From NCBI GenBank assembly GCA_021234155.1, contig JAJEKV010000006.1:25884253-25948252 (forward strand): a stretch of 64,000 bases of DNA, in the 5' to 3' direction. The translations under genes were made by a program, and so were the position numbers. The stretch is from Isoetes taiwanensis. Lineage: Eukaryota; Streptophyta; Lycopodiopsida; Isoetales; Isoetaceae. How positions within the stretch are numbered: the first letter of the stretch is position 1; every line of letters starts with the position of its first letter. Below are positions 1-9,372 of the stretch, in pieces. Below the pieces are notes generated by a model. That model had not been told where the DNA came from and ran no database searches. It worked only from the letters and a program-made list of their open reading frames with translations.

Positions 1-361
1 TGACTTCTGTTGTGGATAATAGAAATAGTTACTCACTTCAATTTGTTCCAGGGATAAGCTCATTGACAGGACACTTGCTTGTGCAATCAAGCCTTTTCTA
101 CCATTATAAATGCTTGCGTAACGCAAAGCTATATGCATTTATGGATGTAGGCAACTTGGAGAAAAAACGACAGAGGATTTAACTCTTTGTTCCTTATTAA
201 TAAATTCTATTATTACATGCTACCTCGTATATTCAAATTCGTATATTGGTATAATATTATATGTCTAATTCTATGCAATATTTGCGTTTTTATAATTTGA
301 GCACCTCTAATTTGTTAGATTTGTGAGGCTATGATACATCATCCATCATTAGAGTATTAGG

Positions 362-1403
362 TTGTCTGATGGTTGCTCATCTCAGTTCAAAGGAGCAAGG
401 AACTTTTATTTCCTTGGTAGGAACTACCATACCAATGGCATTCCAATAAATTGGAATTACTTTGCCTCCTATCATGGCAAAGGTAACTACATTCTTTGTC
501 AATGGATTTATAGTTTTAATTTGTTTTTTTTTTTGCTGACTGTTAATAGAACAGGTGAACATGATGGTGCTGGAGCTGTCATTAAACGAGCTCTTACACA
601 TGAGATGTTGAAAAGAGGATCGCTATTACCACTTTCAAATGCACATGATGCAAGGTTTTCCGGTCAAGCATTTCAGGGACAACTCCAATAATCGAGGGCA
701 AAAGACAGGTTCGGTATGCCGAAATCACGCTTTTAACCGTTAGTGTGTCTTTGAAATACCGCTTTTGATTGTTAGTGTGTCTTTGAAATACTGGTTTCTT
801 TCCTAAACAGGTTTTTCTGGGAAATTGGAGTAGACGAGATTGATAGGTCAGAAAGATATGATTGTGCTACACTTTCTGGTTCAAGCAAGTTCCATTCCAT
901 CAGGCCAATTCAAGCTACAAATCCTACACAAGTTGCTCATATGGATTACAGTTGTTTCTGTCATAATTGTTGGTTAGGCAAACATGCCAAGTGCCCTAAC
1001 AAAGGTAGAATAGGCACATGGCAATACTCGAGCTAAGACCAGTCTTGATTATGTGGAAGATGTTGTGGATGGCCCTGTTTTTGAAGGTGATCCTCAATAG
1101 AAGTCTGATATTCTTGCAGTTGGAGATAATTTTTTTGTAGTTGCAGAGTCAGACAATAAGGAGAATGTGGACTTCTATGTGCTGAAGTGCACAAAGGTGA
1201 AACATGTGGTGGAGAAGGCATTCAAAGATCCATGGGGCCAAAAGTTTGCCAGAAATGAGGTAGTTGTCACTGGATTATTCTACAAGTTCTTAGGGGGCAG
1301 CAGATATGCGTTACTGGTAAATGAACCAGAGTGTAATGTTTATAGTCATTTGGATACTTCTGTTTGTTTTGAGTTGAGCAAGATTAGTGGTAACCTGTTT
1401 TGA
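362..1403 (+). pseudogene. Remnant of uncharacterised SDG/HGKG-motif protein
   Basis: A broken coding stretch. The first exon carries S-D-G-C-S-S-Q-F-K-G-A-R, and across a putative 72-bp GT-AG intron (483-554, length a multiple of three and free of stops) the motif HGKGEHDGAGAVIK. I associate this motif pair with poorly characterised, possibly transposase-derived proteins, but I do not know an assigned function. Further along, 812-1034 encodes a Cys/His-rich piece (SCFCHNCW, HAKCPN), and 1035-1403 encodes a C-terminal piece with VGDNFFVVAES and VDFYVLKCTK. The parts lie in different frames and a TAG interrupts the last part near 1099, so it is probably dead. A possible intron lies at about 715-811. 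The 5' half is not present here; a fragment near 35.2 kb may represent the N-terminal half of the same family (inference). Confidence 0.5.
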
Positions 1404-1559
1404 TCCGCCGAAGATACACATAACCAAATATTGGACAACTTGCCACGTAACAATGCATTGATAGCTCAAAACTCGATGAACCCGCATCAAGTGAGTGAAG
1501 TTAACAAAAGAACAAGAAACTTCGGGGAAAAAGAAGAGAACGGACTAATTCTTTTAAAT

Positions 1560-1860
1560 TGTACATTGTATACCATTCTATGATTGTAACCATTGTTACA
1601 AACCATTGTATTGAAATTTTAACCATTGTATTGTATGGTCATTGATTTGTAATGAAATTTTAACCATTGTTTTTATTGAGATTAAAATTGAATTGTGTGT
1701 CAATTGAAATTGAATTGGAATTGTGTTTGAATTGAATTTGAATTGGAAGTGTGTTTGAATTGGTGTGTGAATTAAAATCGAATTGGAAATGTGTTTGAAT
1801 TGTGTGTGAATTGAAAATGAATTAGAAGTGTGTTTGAATTGAAATTTGTATGAATTAGAC
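1560..1860. repeat. Degenerate GTGTTTGAATTG-type low-complexity repeat
   Basis: AT-rich tract built from variants of TGTGTTTGAATTG and GAAATTGAATTGGAA, with irregular spacing. No gene is visible. It separates the SDG/HGKG remnant from the GC-richer tandem array that follows. Confidence 0.6.
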
Positions 1861-2867
1861 TTCTAACATTCATACATAAGATATTCATAACAAAAGTGCA
1901 AAATAGCAAGCAAACATGATGTTGAAATTCATATCATAAGAAATATCATCGATTCGCGTAGCAAATGCAGATCGATCCGACGGATCGCGATTCTCGAGCC
2001 AGACGAGCATGCAAGAGTTGCATGCGTTGCCTGCATGCATTGCATGCATTTCGGGCCTCTCATCCGGTTAGGGGATCGCTATTTCTTCCTGCATTCGCCT
2101 TCAGCTTCTCATCGGCGCTTTCTCTTCGCCCAGCAGTGTTTCAGGTTATGTTCTATGCTCTCATGCAGAGGAGGGGCTTCCTCTTGCATGGGTTGACCTT
2201 TCGTGGCATTTCCTATCATTCTTGTTTCTCTTCGACCTGACCTTTCTGGCGATCCCTTCCCGGCGTTTCTTATCGTTCTCGGTTCTCTTCTACCTTGGCT
2301 GCGTTGACCTTTCTGGGGCGATCCCTTCTGGCGTTTCCTATCTTTCGTATCTCTTCCTATCCTTCTGCCGTCGCCTTCTACCTCGGCATTCCTCCACTAT
2401 GGGGCAATTCTTGAGCCTTCATCTCGGATCGTGGAAGTTCTCTTCTTCGGGCGTTGTTGTGTCATGCGGTCGCAGCTCGAGAATGCGAGTCGATCCGACG
2501 GATCGCGATTCTCGAGCAGACGAGCATGCAAGAGTTACATCGTTGCTGCATGCATTGCATGCATTTCGGGCCTCTCATCCGTTAGGGGATCGCTATTTCT
2601 TCCCGCATTCGCCTTGACTTCTCATCGGCTTTCTCTTAGCCAGCAGGTGTTTCGGTTATGTTCTATGCTCTCCCTCCCTCCCTCCCTTAAGTATTTTGTT
2701 TATATATGTTGTTCGTGTACGGCCAATCAGCCCCTCGCTTTTTTTCGAGGTTTTTGTTCTTCTCTATTGTGTTTTGTGGTCTTATCGCAGTACCCGAGGC
2801 GTTGCGGCGTTGGTTTCTTTTGGGCGTGGGTTTTTTGGGAAGTTTAGCGTGGCGTTGTCTAAGCCTT

Positions 2868-2944
2868 TGCCTAGGGCTTATCGCTAGGGTTTTCCTCGAA
2901 ACCCGAAGGGCTGGTTTTTAATCCCGGCGATAAGCCCCCAGGCA
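2868..2944 (+). other. Conserved stem-loop, copy 1
   Basis: Basal stem TGCCT/AGGCA, then an 11-bp perfect stem GGGCTTATCGC (2874-2884) with GCGATAAGCCC (2927-2937). Inside are a GGGTTTTCC...GAAACCC hairpin, a GGGCTGG block and TTTTTAATC. The same architecture occurs at 3962-4039, 20834-20918 and, on the minus strand, 57323-57406, with different paired bases in the arms. Confidence 0.65.
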
Positions 2945-3961
2945 GGCATACACTAGCCAAACATCTATGATATATTTTTTGTATTTTGGGGTCCGTGTTT
3001 ATGGACCGGATATTCCACAGTATTTTTGTTTTTGGGTAGCTTGCGATATGCACGCTACCCACTCTCTACCATTGTAATTACACCGCTGGATGAATAGAAA
3101 GCCCCATCCATCGTTGTTGTGTGCGCGAAGTCGCGGCTTCGAGAATCGACATTCTTGCACCGGGACGAGCATGCATGCATTGCATGTGCCGCATGTATGC
3201 ATGGCATGCATTTTAGGCCGCTCATCGGGTTGGGGATCGCTACTTATTGCGAGTTCTTCATCGATGTTTCATCGGGCGTTTTCTCATCTCTCAGCCATAT
3301 CCATGGCTTCTATTCTTTGATCTCATGCGGAGGAGGGGCTTCTTCTTGCATGAGCTACTCTTTCTTTGGCCATTCATATCCTTTCTAACCTCTTCTATCT
3401 TTTGCCCTTTTGTCCCAAGATAGGACAATCTTCAACCTTTCTTCTCGGATCTAGTATTTGAAGTTCTCTCGTATCTGGATGTTGTTGGTTTCGGCGAATC
3501 GCAAGCAGTAAGAATATCATCGATTCGCGCGAGCTTAATCGACATTCTTGCACCGGGACGAGCATGCATGCATTGCATGTGTCGCATGTATGCATGGCTT
3601 GCATTTTAGGCCGCTCATCGGGTTGGGGATCGCTACTTATTGCAGAGTTCTTCATCGATGTTTCATCGGCGTTTTCTCATCTCGCCAGATCCATGGCTCC
3701 CACCCTTCCCTCCCTTAAAATTGTTATTTATATGTTTATATTTGTTATAATTGTCGCGGGCACGGACTAGCCCCCTCGCTTTTTGAGGTGTAAATGTTGT
3801 TTTTGTCGCGGCACGCTGGACCAACCCCTCGCTGGGTTTTTTCTCTATTGGTTTTTCTCATTGGTGATGTGCATGTCCAAGGGTGATGCGCCGACTTCGG
3901 TATTCTTCTCGTGAGCGTGGGTTTTTTGGGAACGCGAGCAGCCTGCGTTGTCCAAGCCCCC

Positions 3962-4039
3962 GCCGAGATTTTATCGCTAGGGTTTTTCCTCGAAAACCCA
4001 AAAGGGCGGGGTTTTTAATCCCGCGATAAGCTCTGCGGC
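3962..4039 (+). other. Conserved stem-loop, copy 2
   Basis: Arms GCCG/CGGC, AGA/TCT and TTATCGC (3971-3977) with GCGATAA (4023-4029). The core is GGGTTTTTCCTCGAAAACCC followed by GGGCGGGG and TTTTTAATC. It sits in the tail of the second long unit of the tandem array. Confidence 0.6.
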
Positions 4040-4458
4040 AGTACACTAGCCAACATCCGTCAGTAGCACACAATTTTATTTGGGGTCCGGTGTTATAACC
4101 GATATTCCCTATGTTTTTCATTTTTGGGTAGCCCCACGATGTGCGCCTACCCACCCTATACCATTGTAGAAAAAACTGCTGAGATGAATGAAAAGCCTAT
4201 CTATGGGATGTTGTTGGTTTCAGGCGAGTCGCAGTGCAAGAATTCATATCAAGATTCATAAGAAATTGAAATTCATATTCATAAGAAATTCATATCAAGA
4301 TTCAGAAGAAATTGTGTCATTTCATATAAGTGTTACACAAAATATTTCAAAAAATTACTGCACCTAAGGGGAAAATTGGTGCAAGAAAAGCAAAGATTGT
4401 CAACATGAAAAGCAAGATTCTCAACATGAAGATTAAAGTAGTATTGTCAACATGAAGA

Positions 4459-6677
4459 TTACAGCTGCAACTTCTTATGCAGCTTCTTCTCCAACCACTT
4501 CTCCATGGTAACATCTTCCTCCATGGGGCTGTTTGGGCTTTGTGGAGACAACAACACTTTCCTTTGTGCTGGAGACAATATCTCACATGCTGGTGAGATC
4601 ACCACTGTGCTCAACTCTCGACCTGCAAACAAAACAAGTCAACGTTAAAAATTTATTTGTGCAAACAAAATGTGCAAGATAACACTTACAAGTGCTCAAG
4701 GTATTGACATTTGCTCAACAACTGCAACTGGAACTGGAGGATCTGCATAATACAAGTTAGGTCAGTCTAAAATAAAACTATTGAACACATGTGCTGAAAA
4801 AGTGCTTACCTTTTTTAACTGGAGTGTTCATTGCAGATAAGCCCTCCTCTGAAACCTCAGTTTCCACAAAGACCTTCCCGTCCAACCACTTTTGAAATTT
4901 TTTTTCGCATTTAAAAAAGTCTTTGTAAGTCAAATGCACATGAGTAAATGATACATATGTTGAAATGTTGCTTACCTTTCATTTTTGGAGACAAATCATG
5001 CACTGCAAAATAGTGCTGGACAAGGTTATCTACAACATCATCACTAGTAATGTCTGCAGCAAAAAAAATCTTAAGTAATTGTACTCAACTCTCAATGTTA
5101 ATTTTTTTACCTGCAGCTTTACTGCCTATCTGAGGACTATCTTCACGAGCTAAGTGAGAAAACTTCATTGGACTAACCTTGTCCACATCAATTGGATCTG
5201 CAAGGAATAAACAAACTTCAAGCAAGCTTTAACTAACTTGAGAAAATACTGAATAAGTACCTAGATCTATGGGTTTTTGACCACATGACTTAGTGGATTC
5301 TTTTCTTTGCCACTCTGACAGGCTGAAAATCTGAACTTGGTGGATCATTAAACATAGAGGTGCTCGAGCTAGTTTCTTCTTTGAATCTCTTCTTGGGTGT
5401 CACCTCCTTCGCTTTTTCCAGCTTTGCTTTTTTTTCTACTTCTTCTGCTGGTTTTTTCTACTTCTTCTGTTTCTGTTTCTTCACTTGATTCTTCTTCATC
5501 TGAACCTGGTGGCTTGAGTTCCTTGAAACCAAGTTCATCAAGAATACTTGGAGGAACCTCAACATCACAGCCAGATGCAATGCAATGCATGCCTTCCAGC
5601 ACAACACTGAAACATATGACATGGTAAATATGACCACATGAATTAATCTTAACATGCAATTCATATTCTTGTAAAAACAGAAGGCCACAGCCCTCACATG
5701 TGGTTGCCCTTTGGACATTGGGAAATTATAAGTTCCCATTCTTAGTTTTGGGAGACTCTTCTTGGATTTCTCATTTTGATGCAAATGAGCCACATGCTTG
5801 CACTTGGCATGCCAATACTTCATGTTAGTTTCATAATTATCAATATCAGAATTGAGAATAGAAATTTCTTTCTTTAGTTCCTGCAAACCTGAAGTGTTCA
5901 CCTTCGACATCTGCTTGTCTAGAAAAGCTTGGAGAGCTTGCTCATCCCTTTACAACACTTATATTGCATCTTCTTCATCAGGACTGAACAGCTGTAAATC
6001 CATCCACATCTGCCTCTTCTCCTTTATCTCGTCTTCTAGATCCTTGAAGTTTGCATTGGAGTTGCTGATGGAACCTTCCATTCTCAACAGGTCGGCCTGT
6101 TTCTGCACCAATTCCTTCTTGCTGTCCTCATACATATGGGAAAGTGACCTAATGTGATTCAGCAGTGCAGTGGTTTTCTTCTCGAAAGCATTCCCATGTT
6201 CTTTGTTCAGGCCCTTTCTGCACATGCTGAATCCAACAAGTATATCTCTGTTGCACTTTATCCTAGACAAGCTCAACGAATCATAAGATGGCAGGTTCTA
6301 ACCATATCCATTTGCACTGGTAGGTACCCCCTTGCCACTTGCCAGTTTGTTCAACTTGCTTGCGGTCATGATGGAAGGATCATAGTTTTGCCACCGCAAC
6401 ACATACTCGACAAATTGAAGTTGCTGCGTATTCTCCATGCTGCATATGATTGCATCTTGGACATTATTCTTTGGCCCTTCCTATATAGTGACTATTATGC
6501 CCAGCTGTTCGAAATCTTCTTGCCCCTTTCCGTTCCTCAAAAAGAGACACAATTCTTTGCGGCAGTCTCCTGCCGCATGAGGTTTGGCTTGGGCTATTTC
6601 CATGCACCACTTCTGACTTCTATCAGGAGTTATGATCCGCATGGGTTCCACATTGGGGCCGTGAAAAAGATCCAGTG
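4459..6677 (-). pseudogene. Decayed multi-exon coiled-coil / RING-like protein gene
   Basis: Reading the minus strand from a splice acceptor at 6678, the N-terminal part holds PMRIITPDRSQKWCMEIAQ and a helical, Lys/Glu-rich stretch typical of a coiled coil (about 6276-5750). After a one-base frameshift near 5720 there is a zinc-binding pattern, C-E-G-C-G-L-L then S-C-G-H-I-Y-H-V-I-C and C-I-A-S-G-C, which is RING-like. An acidic segment and a basic segment follow. The 3' half is spread over small exons with clean GT-AG borders (for example the exon near 5200-5112 and the one near 5054-4980), ending in KWLEKKLHKKLQL and a stop at 4459. In-frame stops near 6480, 6290 and 5945 and two frameshifts mark it as inactive unless they are sequence errors. 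The introns argue against a retro-copy. I do not recognise the family; an E3-ligase-like role would be a guess from the Cys/His pattern only. Confidence 0.5.
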
Positions 6678-6689
6678 CTGCAAGTAGAA

Positions 6690-8086
6690 TATGAAACAGG
6701 TAAGTAAAACAGTATAAGATCCAATCTGTAGCCGCGATCCTTGAAACAAGTATATAGATTATTCACGGTTTAGGAGAATGTTCTCGCCAGGATCGCGCCC
6801 ACGATCCTTGTGAGTAGTACATTAAAAATATTTTGTATGTAGTAGTCACAAGAATCGCGACCGTGATTTCTAACGACTTTAAGCACTAAAAACAATGTTC
6901 CCAACAACTAAAACTACATATTATATCTTTACTAAGCCATGCAATATATAGGTCTTGTGTTTGAGTTCTATGAGGGCATGCAATGTAAAGTTAATATAGA
7001 TCCATTAAGCAACATTAATGTGTATGTAAATTTAGACCAGTTGGTCCAATGGATATCAAAAGAACTATTCTATTCTACAGTGTAATTGTTGGCATAGTAA
7101 AGAAGCAAGGTAATCAATGATACTATAATGTAACTAGTAATTGATTGCCCAACATTCTTTGGGTTTAAGTTGGGAACACAGAAATGATAGGCCAAACAAT
7201 GCTCCCAACTTTAAAGGTATCCCTACTTAACTTCTAAGAATTTTACTTGAACTGCCCTTTTAAGAATTGAATTGAATTTAATGGATTTTTATTGTTCGCG
7301 GATACTGATAAGCCCATGGGACATAATCAAAGAGAACCGCAAACATATTATCGTTAGAACTCAAAAAGGCTAGATGCTTTTCATTTTACAAAGCTTTGCA
7401 AAATCATTTGTAAAATGCAAAGTAGGGTGTGCGTTGACCAAGATGCAAAAGTTGTGTTCTCTCTTATATAGATGTGTGAGACATCCCATAATTGTTTATG
7501 TAAAGGGTCATTTATAGTGGCATCAATCAAGGTTTAGATTTCATTAAATCATTCATAAAGCTTATCATTTCTCAAAGGGAAGGAACTAATAGTCTTCATT
7601 TGGCATGGCCTATATAGAAAGGTTGGTTTCTTTTTGTTTGGTAATTTAGTACCCCAAGTGAGCAGAGTTTGCTACCCCTTAGTTAGTTATTCTGAAAGTT
7701 GCCTTCTATTCTATTCTTCACATGTAAATTTATTTCTTATGCCATTACATAATCACTTTATGGCCGCTTTGTTTGATCCTTTTATTGATGTGCAATAAAT
7801 ACTCAACGGGCATTTTCCCCTAAGAAGCACCCAAGAGTGTGCAACTAAAAGAGATAGAAATGACAATAGCGTAGAAGAAAAGGAGACGAGATCATTCCCT
7901 TAAGGGGGACCAATATTTATCTAAATCGATGATTTGGTGCAGGCGAGGGGGCCAATATTTAATGACATGTATGGTTTTAATTTGGTGAACTTTGCAGAAG
8001 TAATCTAGTAAATTGAAATTGAAAATCTAGTCAGTTAATGCATGATAGTAAAATTTTTAACCCTTTTTTTTTTTTTTGAATTTTCT
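6690..8086. other. AT-rich intergenic stretch
   Basis: No gene recognised. Around 6730-6870 there are several copies of GATCGCG/CGCGATC-like words on both strands (GCGATCCTTG, GGATCGCGCCCACGATCC, AATCGCGACCGTGATT), which could be remnants of a small inverted-repeat element. The rest is A/T-rich with no domain-like reading frame. Confidence 0.4.
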
Positions 8087-8134
8087 ACCGACACAATGCA
8101 ACTTTTAGGTACCGACACAATGCAACCTTTAGGT
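8087..8134 (+). repeat. Perfectly phased 24-bp tandem duplication
   Basis: ACCGACACAATGCAAC plus TTTTAGGT at 8087-8110 is followed directly by a copy with one base changed at 8111-8134. It lies just after a T-tract and about 370 bp upstream of the MYB start codon. Confidence 0.75.
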
Positions 8135-8503
8135 TCAAAACTTAAGATATTGAGCTACCTCGAAAATTCTAGAGCCAGAAAGGTTTGCCTCACAGTGACA
8201 ACAAATGTCTTTTTAGCAACTTGGCCTGCGAGAAACTCGTATTTTCCACGTTCGATATGCTACCACGATTTTGATTTGTCGGTTGGATACATGTGGGAGA
8301 CATCAATCAAGCTCTTATTGAATTTAGATGCAAGATAGTTTGGCTTTACATACCTACCTGGAAAAATTATGTGGTTCGCCTGAATGTACCTTGTAGGCAA
8401 CATGGCTCATGGGGGCCTGCCATAACCTAATGTTTCAAATGCTGGAATTATTTATTTGTGGAACCAAGCTTTTTAATTTATAGGTCTATAGTTTGGCTGC
8501 ACA

Positions 8504-9372
8504 ATGAAGACCTGCTCTTGCTGCAGGGCCGCTACCTCTAGAAATATGAAGAAGGGCCTCTGGTCTCCTGATGAGGACGATAAACTAAAAAAATTTGTGA
8601 GCAAGCATGGAATCATGAAATGGAGCCAGGTGCCCCTTTTGGCAGGTAATATATTAAACCAGTTACACTCTAACAAAAAATCTGATCTTTAAACTTACAT
8701 TGGTTTTTCGTTCAGGATTAGAGCATTGTGGAAAGAGCTGTAGACTCAGATGGCTCAATTACTTAAGGCCTGGCATCAAACGAGGAGAATTCACACCTTT
8801 GGAGCAGAAGCTTGTCTTTCAGCTCCAATCTCTTCATGGTAACAGGTATAATAACAGATTGAAAAATTACATTTCACTTGGAGGTTAAATCATATTATGT
8901 AGGATGGATTTATGAAGTTGACACATGCATATATTTCTTGCAGATGGTCCTGGATTGCTCAGTGGATTCCAGGCCGCACGGACAATGAAATCAAGAATTT
9001 CTGGAATGTGGTACATAAATCTAGAAATTCCAAAGTAAATCTACTGAATATGGGTTATGTTTCCGGCTATAAATCTAGAAAGGCGACGGATGCGGGTCAT
9101 GTTTCCATTTCTGATTCAGCGCTTCCTATAGAATTGGAACTTGTGACTCGAACTTGGAAGTTGAAGCTAAATCTGAGGAGCCCCTTCATATGGACAGTGA
9201 AATGTCAGCAATTTTCAAATCTAGTTTTAGCCCTTCCATTGACTCAGACATGAACAACACTTGTGGCCTTATTTCTGAATCTTTTTATGGTGCCATGGAT
9301 CAGGAATTCATGGACTGGAACCATCTTCTGGAACCAGATTCCAATTCCTTACCTTGGAATGCCTTAGACTAG
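8504..9372 (+). CDS. R2R3-MYB transcription factor, three exons
   Basis: Nuclear DNA-binding regulator. Exon 1 is 8504-8645, intron 1 is 8646-8715, exon 2 is 8716-8845 (130 bp, the canonical size for this family), intron 2 is 8846-8943, and exon 3 begins at 8944; all borders are GT-AG. R2 keeps its three tryptophans (GLWSP, KWSQV, LRWLNYL) and the hallmark [10 protein letters not shown]3 keeps F, W, W (RGEF, NRWSW, NFWN) and [10 protein letters not shown]. The N-terminal CSCC resembles the start of MYB groups active in wall, anther or phenylpropanoid regulation, but I would not assign a subgroup. Odd points: the usual EED at the start of R3 helix 1 is replaced by PLEQ, and WSQVP is preceded by IMK instead of the common Gly-Cys. 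After about 9115 the plausible acidic tail ([17 protein letters not shown], stop at 9370-9372) is in a different frame from the MYB domain, so there is a one-base frameshift, a sequence error, or an alternative C-terminus ending at 9253. Confidence 0.8.

Larger units (their letters stand above)
1930..4205 (+). repeat. Dimeric higher-order tandem array (short-long-short-long)
   Basis: Four related units can be laid out by eye, with boundaries at a GTTGTTG...GTCGC motif: about 1930-2450 (short), 2450-3110 (long), 3110-3480 (short) and 3480-4205 (long). A fifth unit starts near 4205 and is lost. All units share a head with GAGCATGCA, repeated CATGCA blocks, the string GGGGATCGCTA and a TTCATCG/CTTCTCATCGG segment. 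Only the long units carry a tail with a stem-loop, a GGGGTCC block, a TTTTTGGGTAGC block and a GGATGAATAGAAAGCC-like end. The two short-long pairs have diverged from each other, so the dimer appears to have been duplicated as a unit. The open frames here are incidental. It may be a non-autonomous retroelement tandem. Confidence 0.6.

Noticed and set aside
1965-3388. Several overlapping open frames (91-138 residues) in the GC-richer array
   Set aside because: They follow the repeat structure, lie in all three frames, have no domain-like pattern, and recur with every repeat unit.
6154-6687. A 177-residue plus-strand open frame
   Set aside because: It is the complement of the coiled-coil gene on the minus strand, which has splice sites and a domain-like composition.
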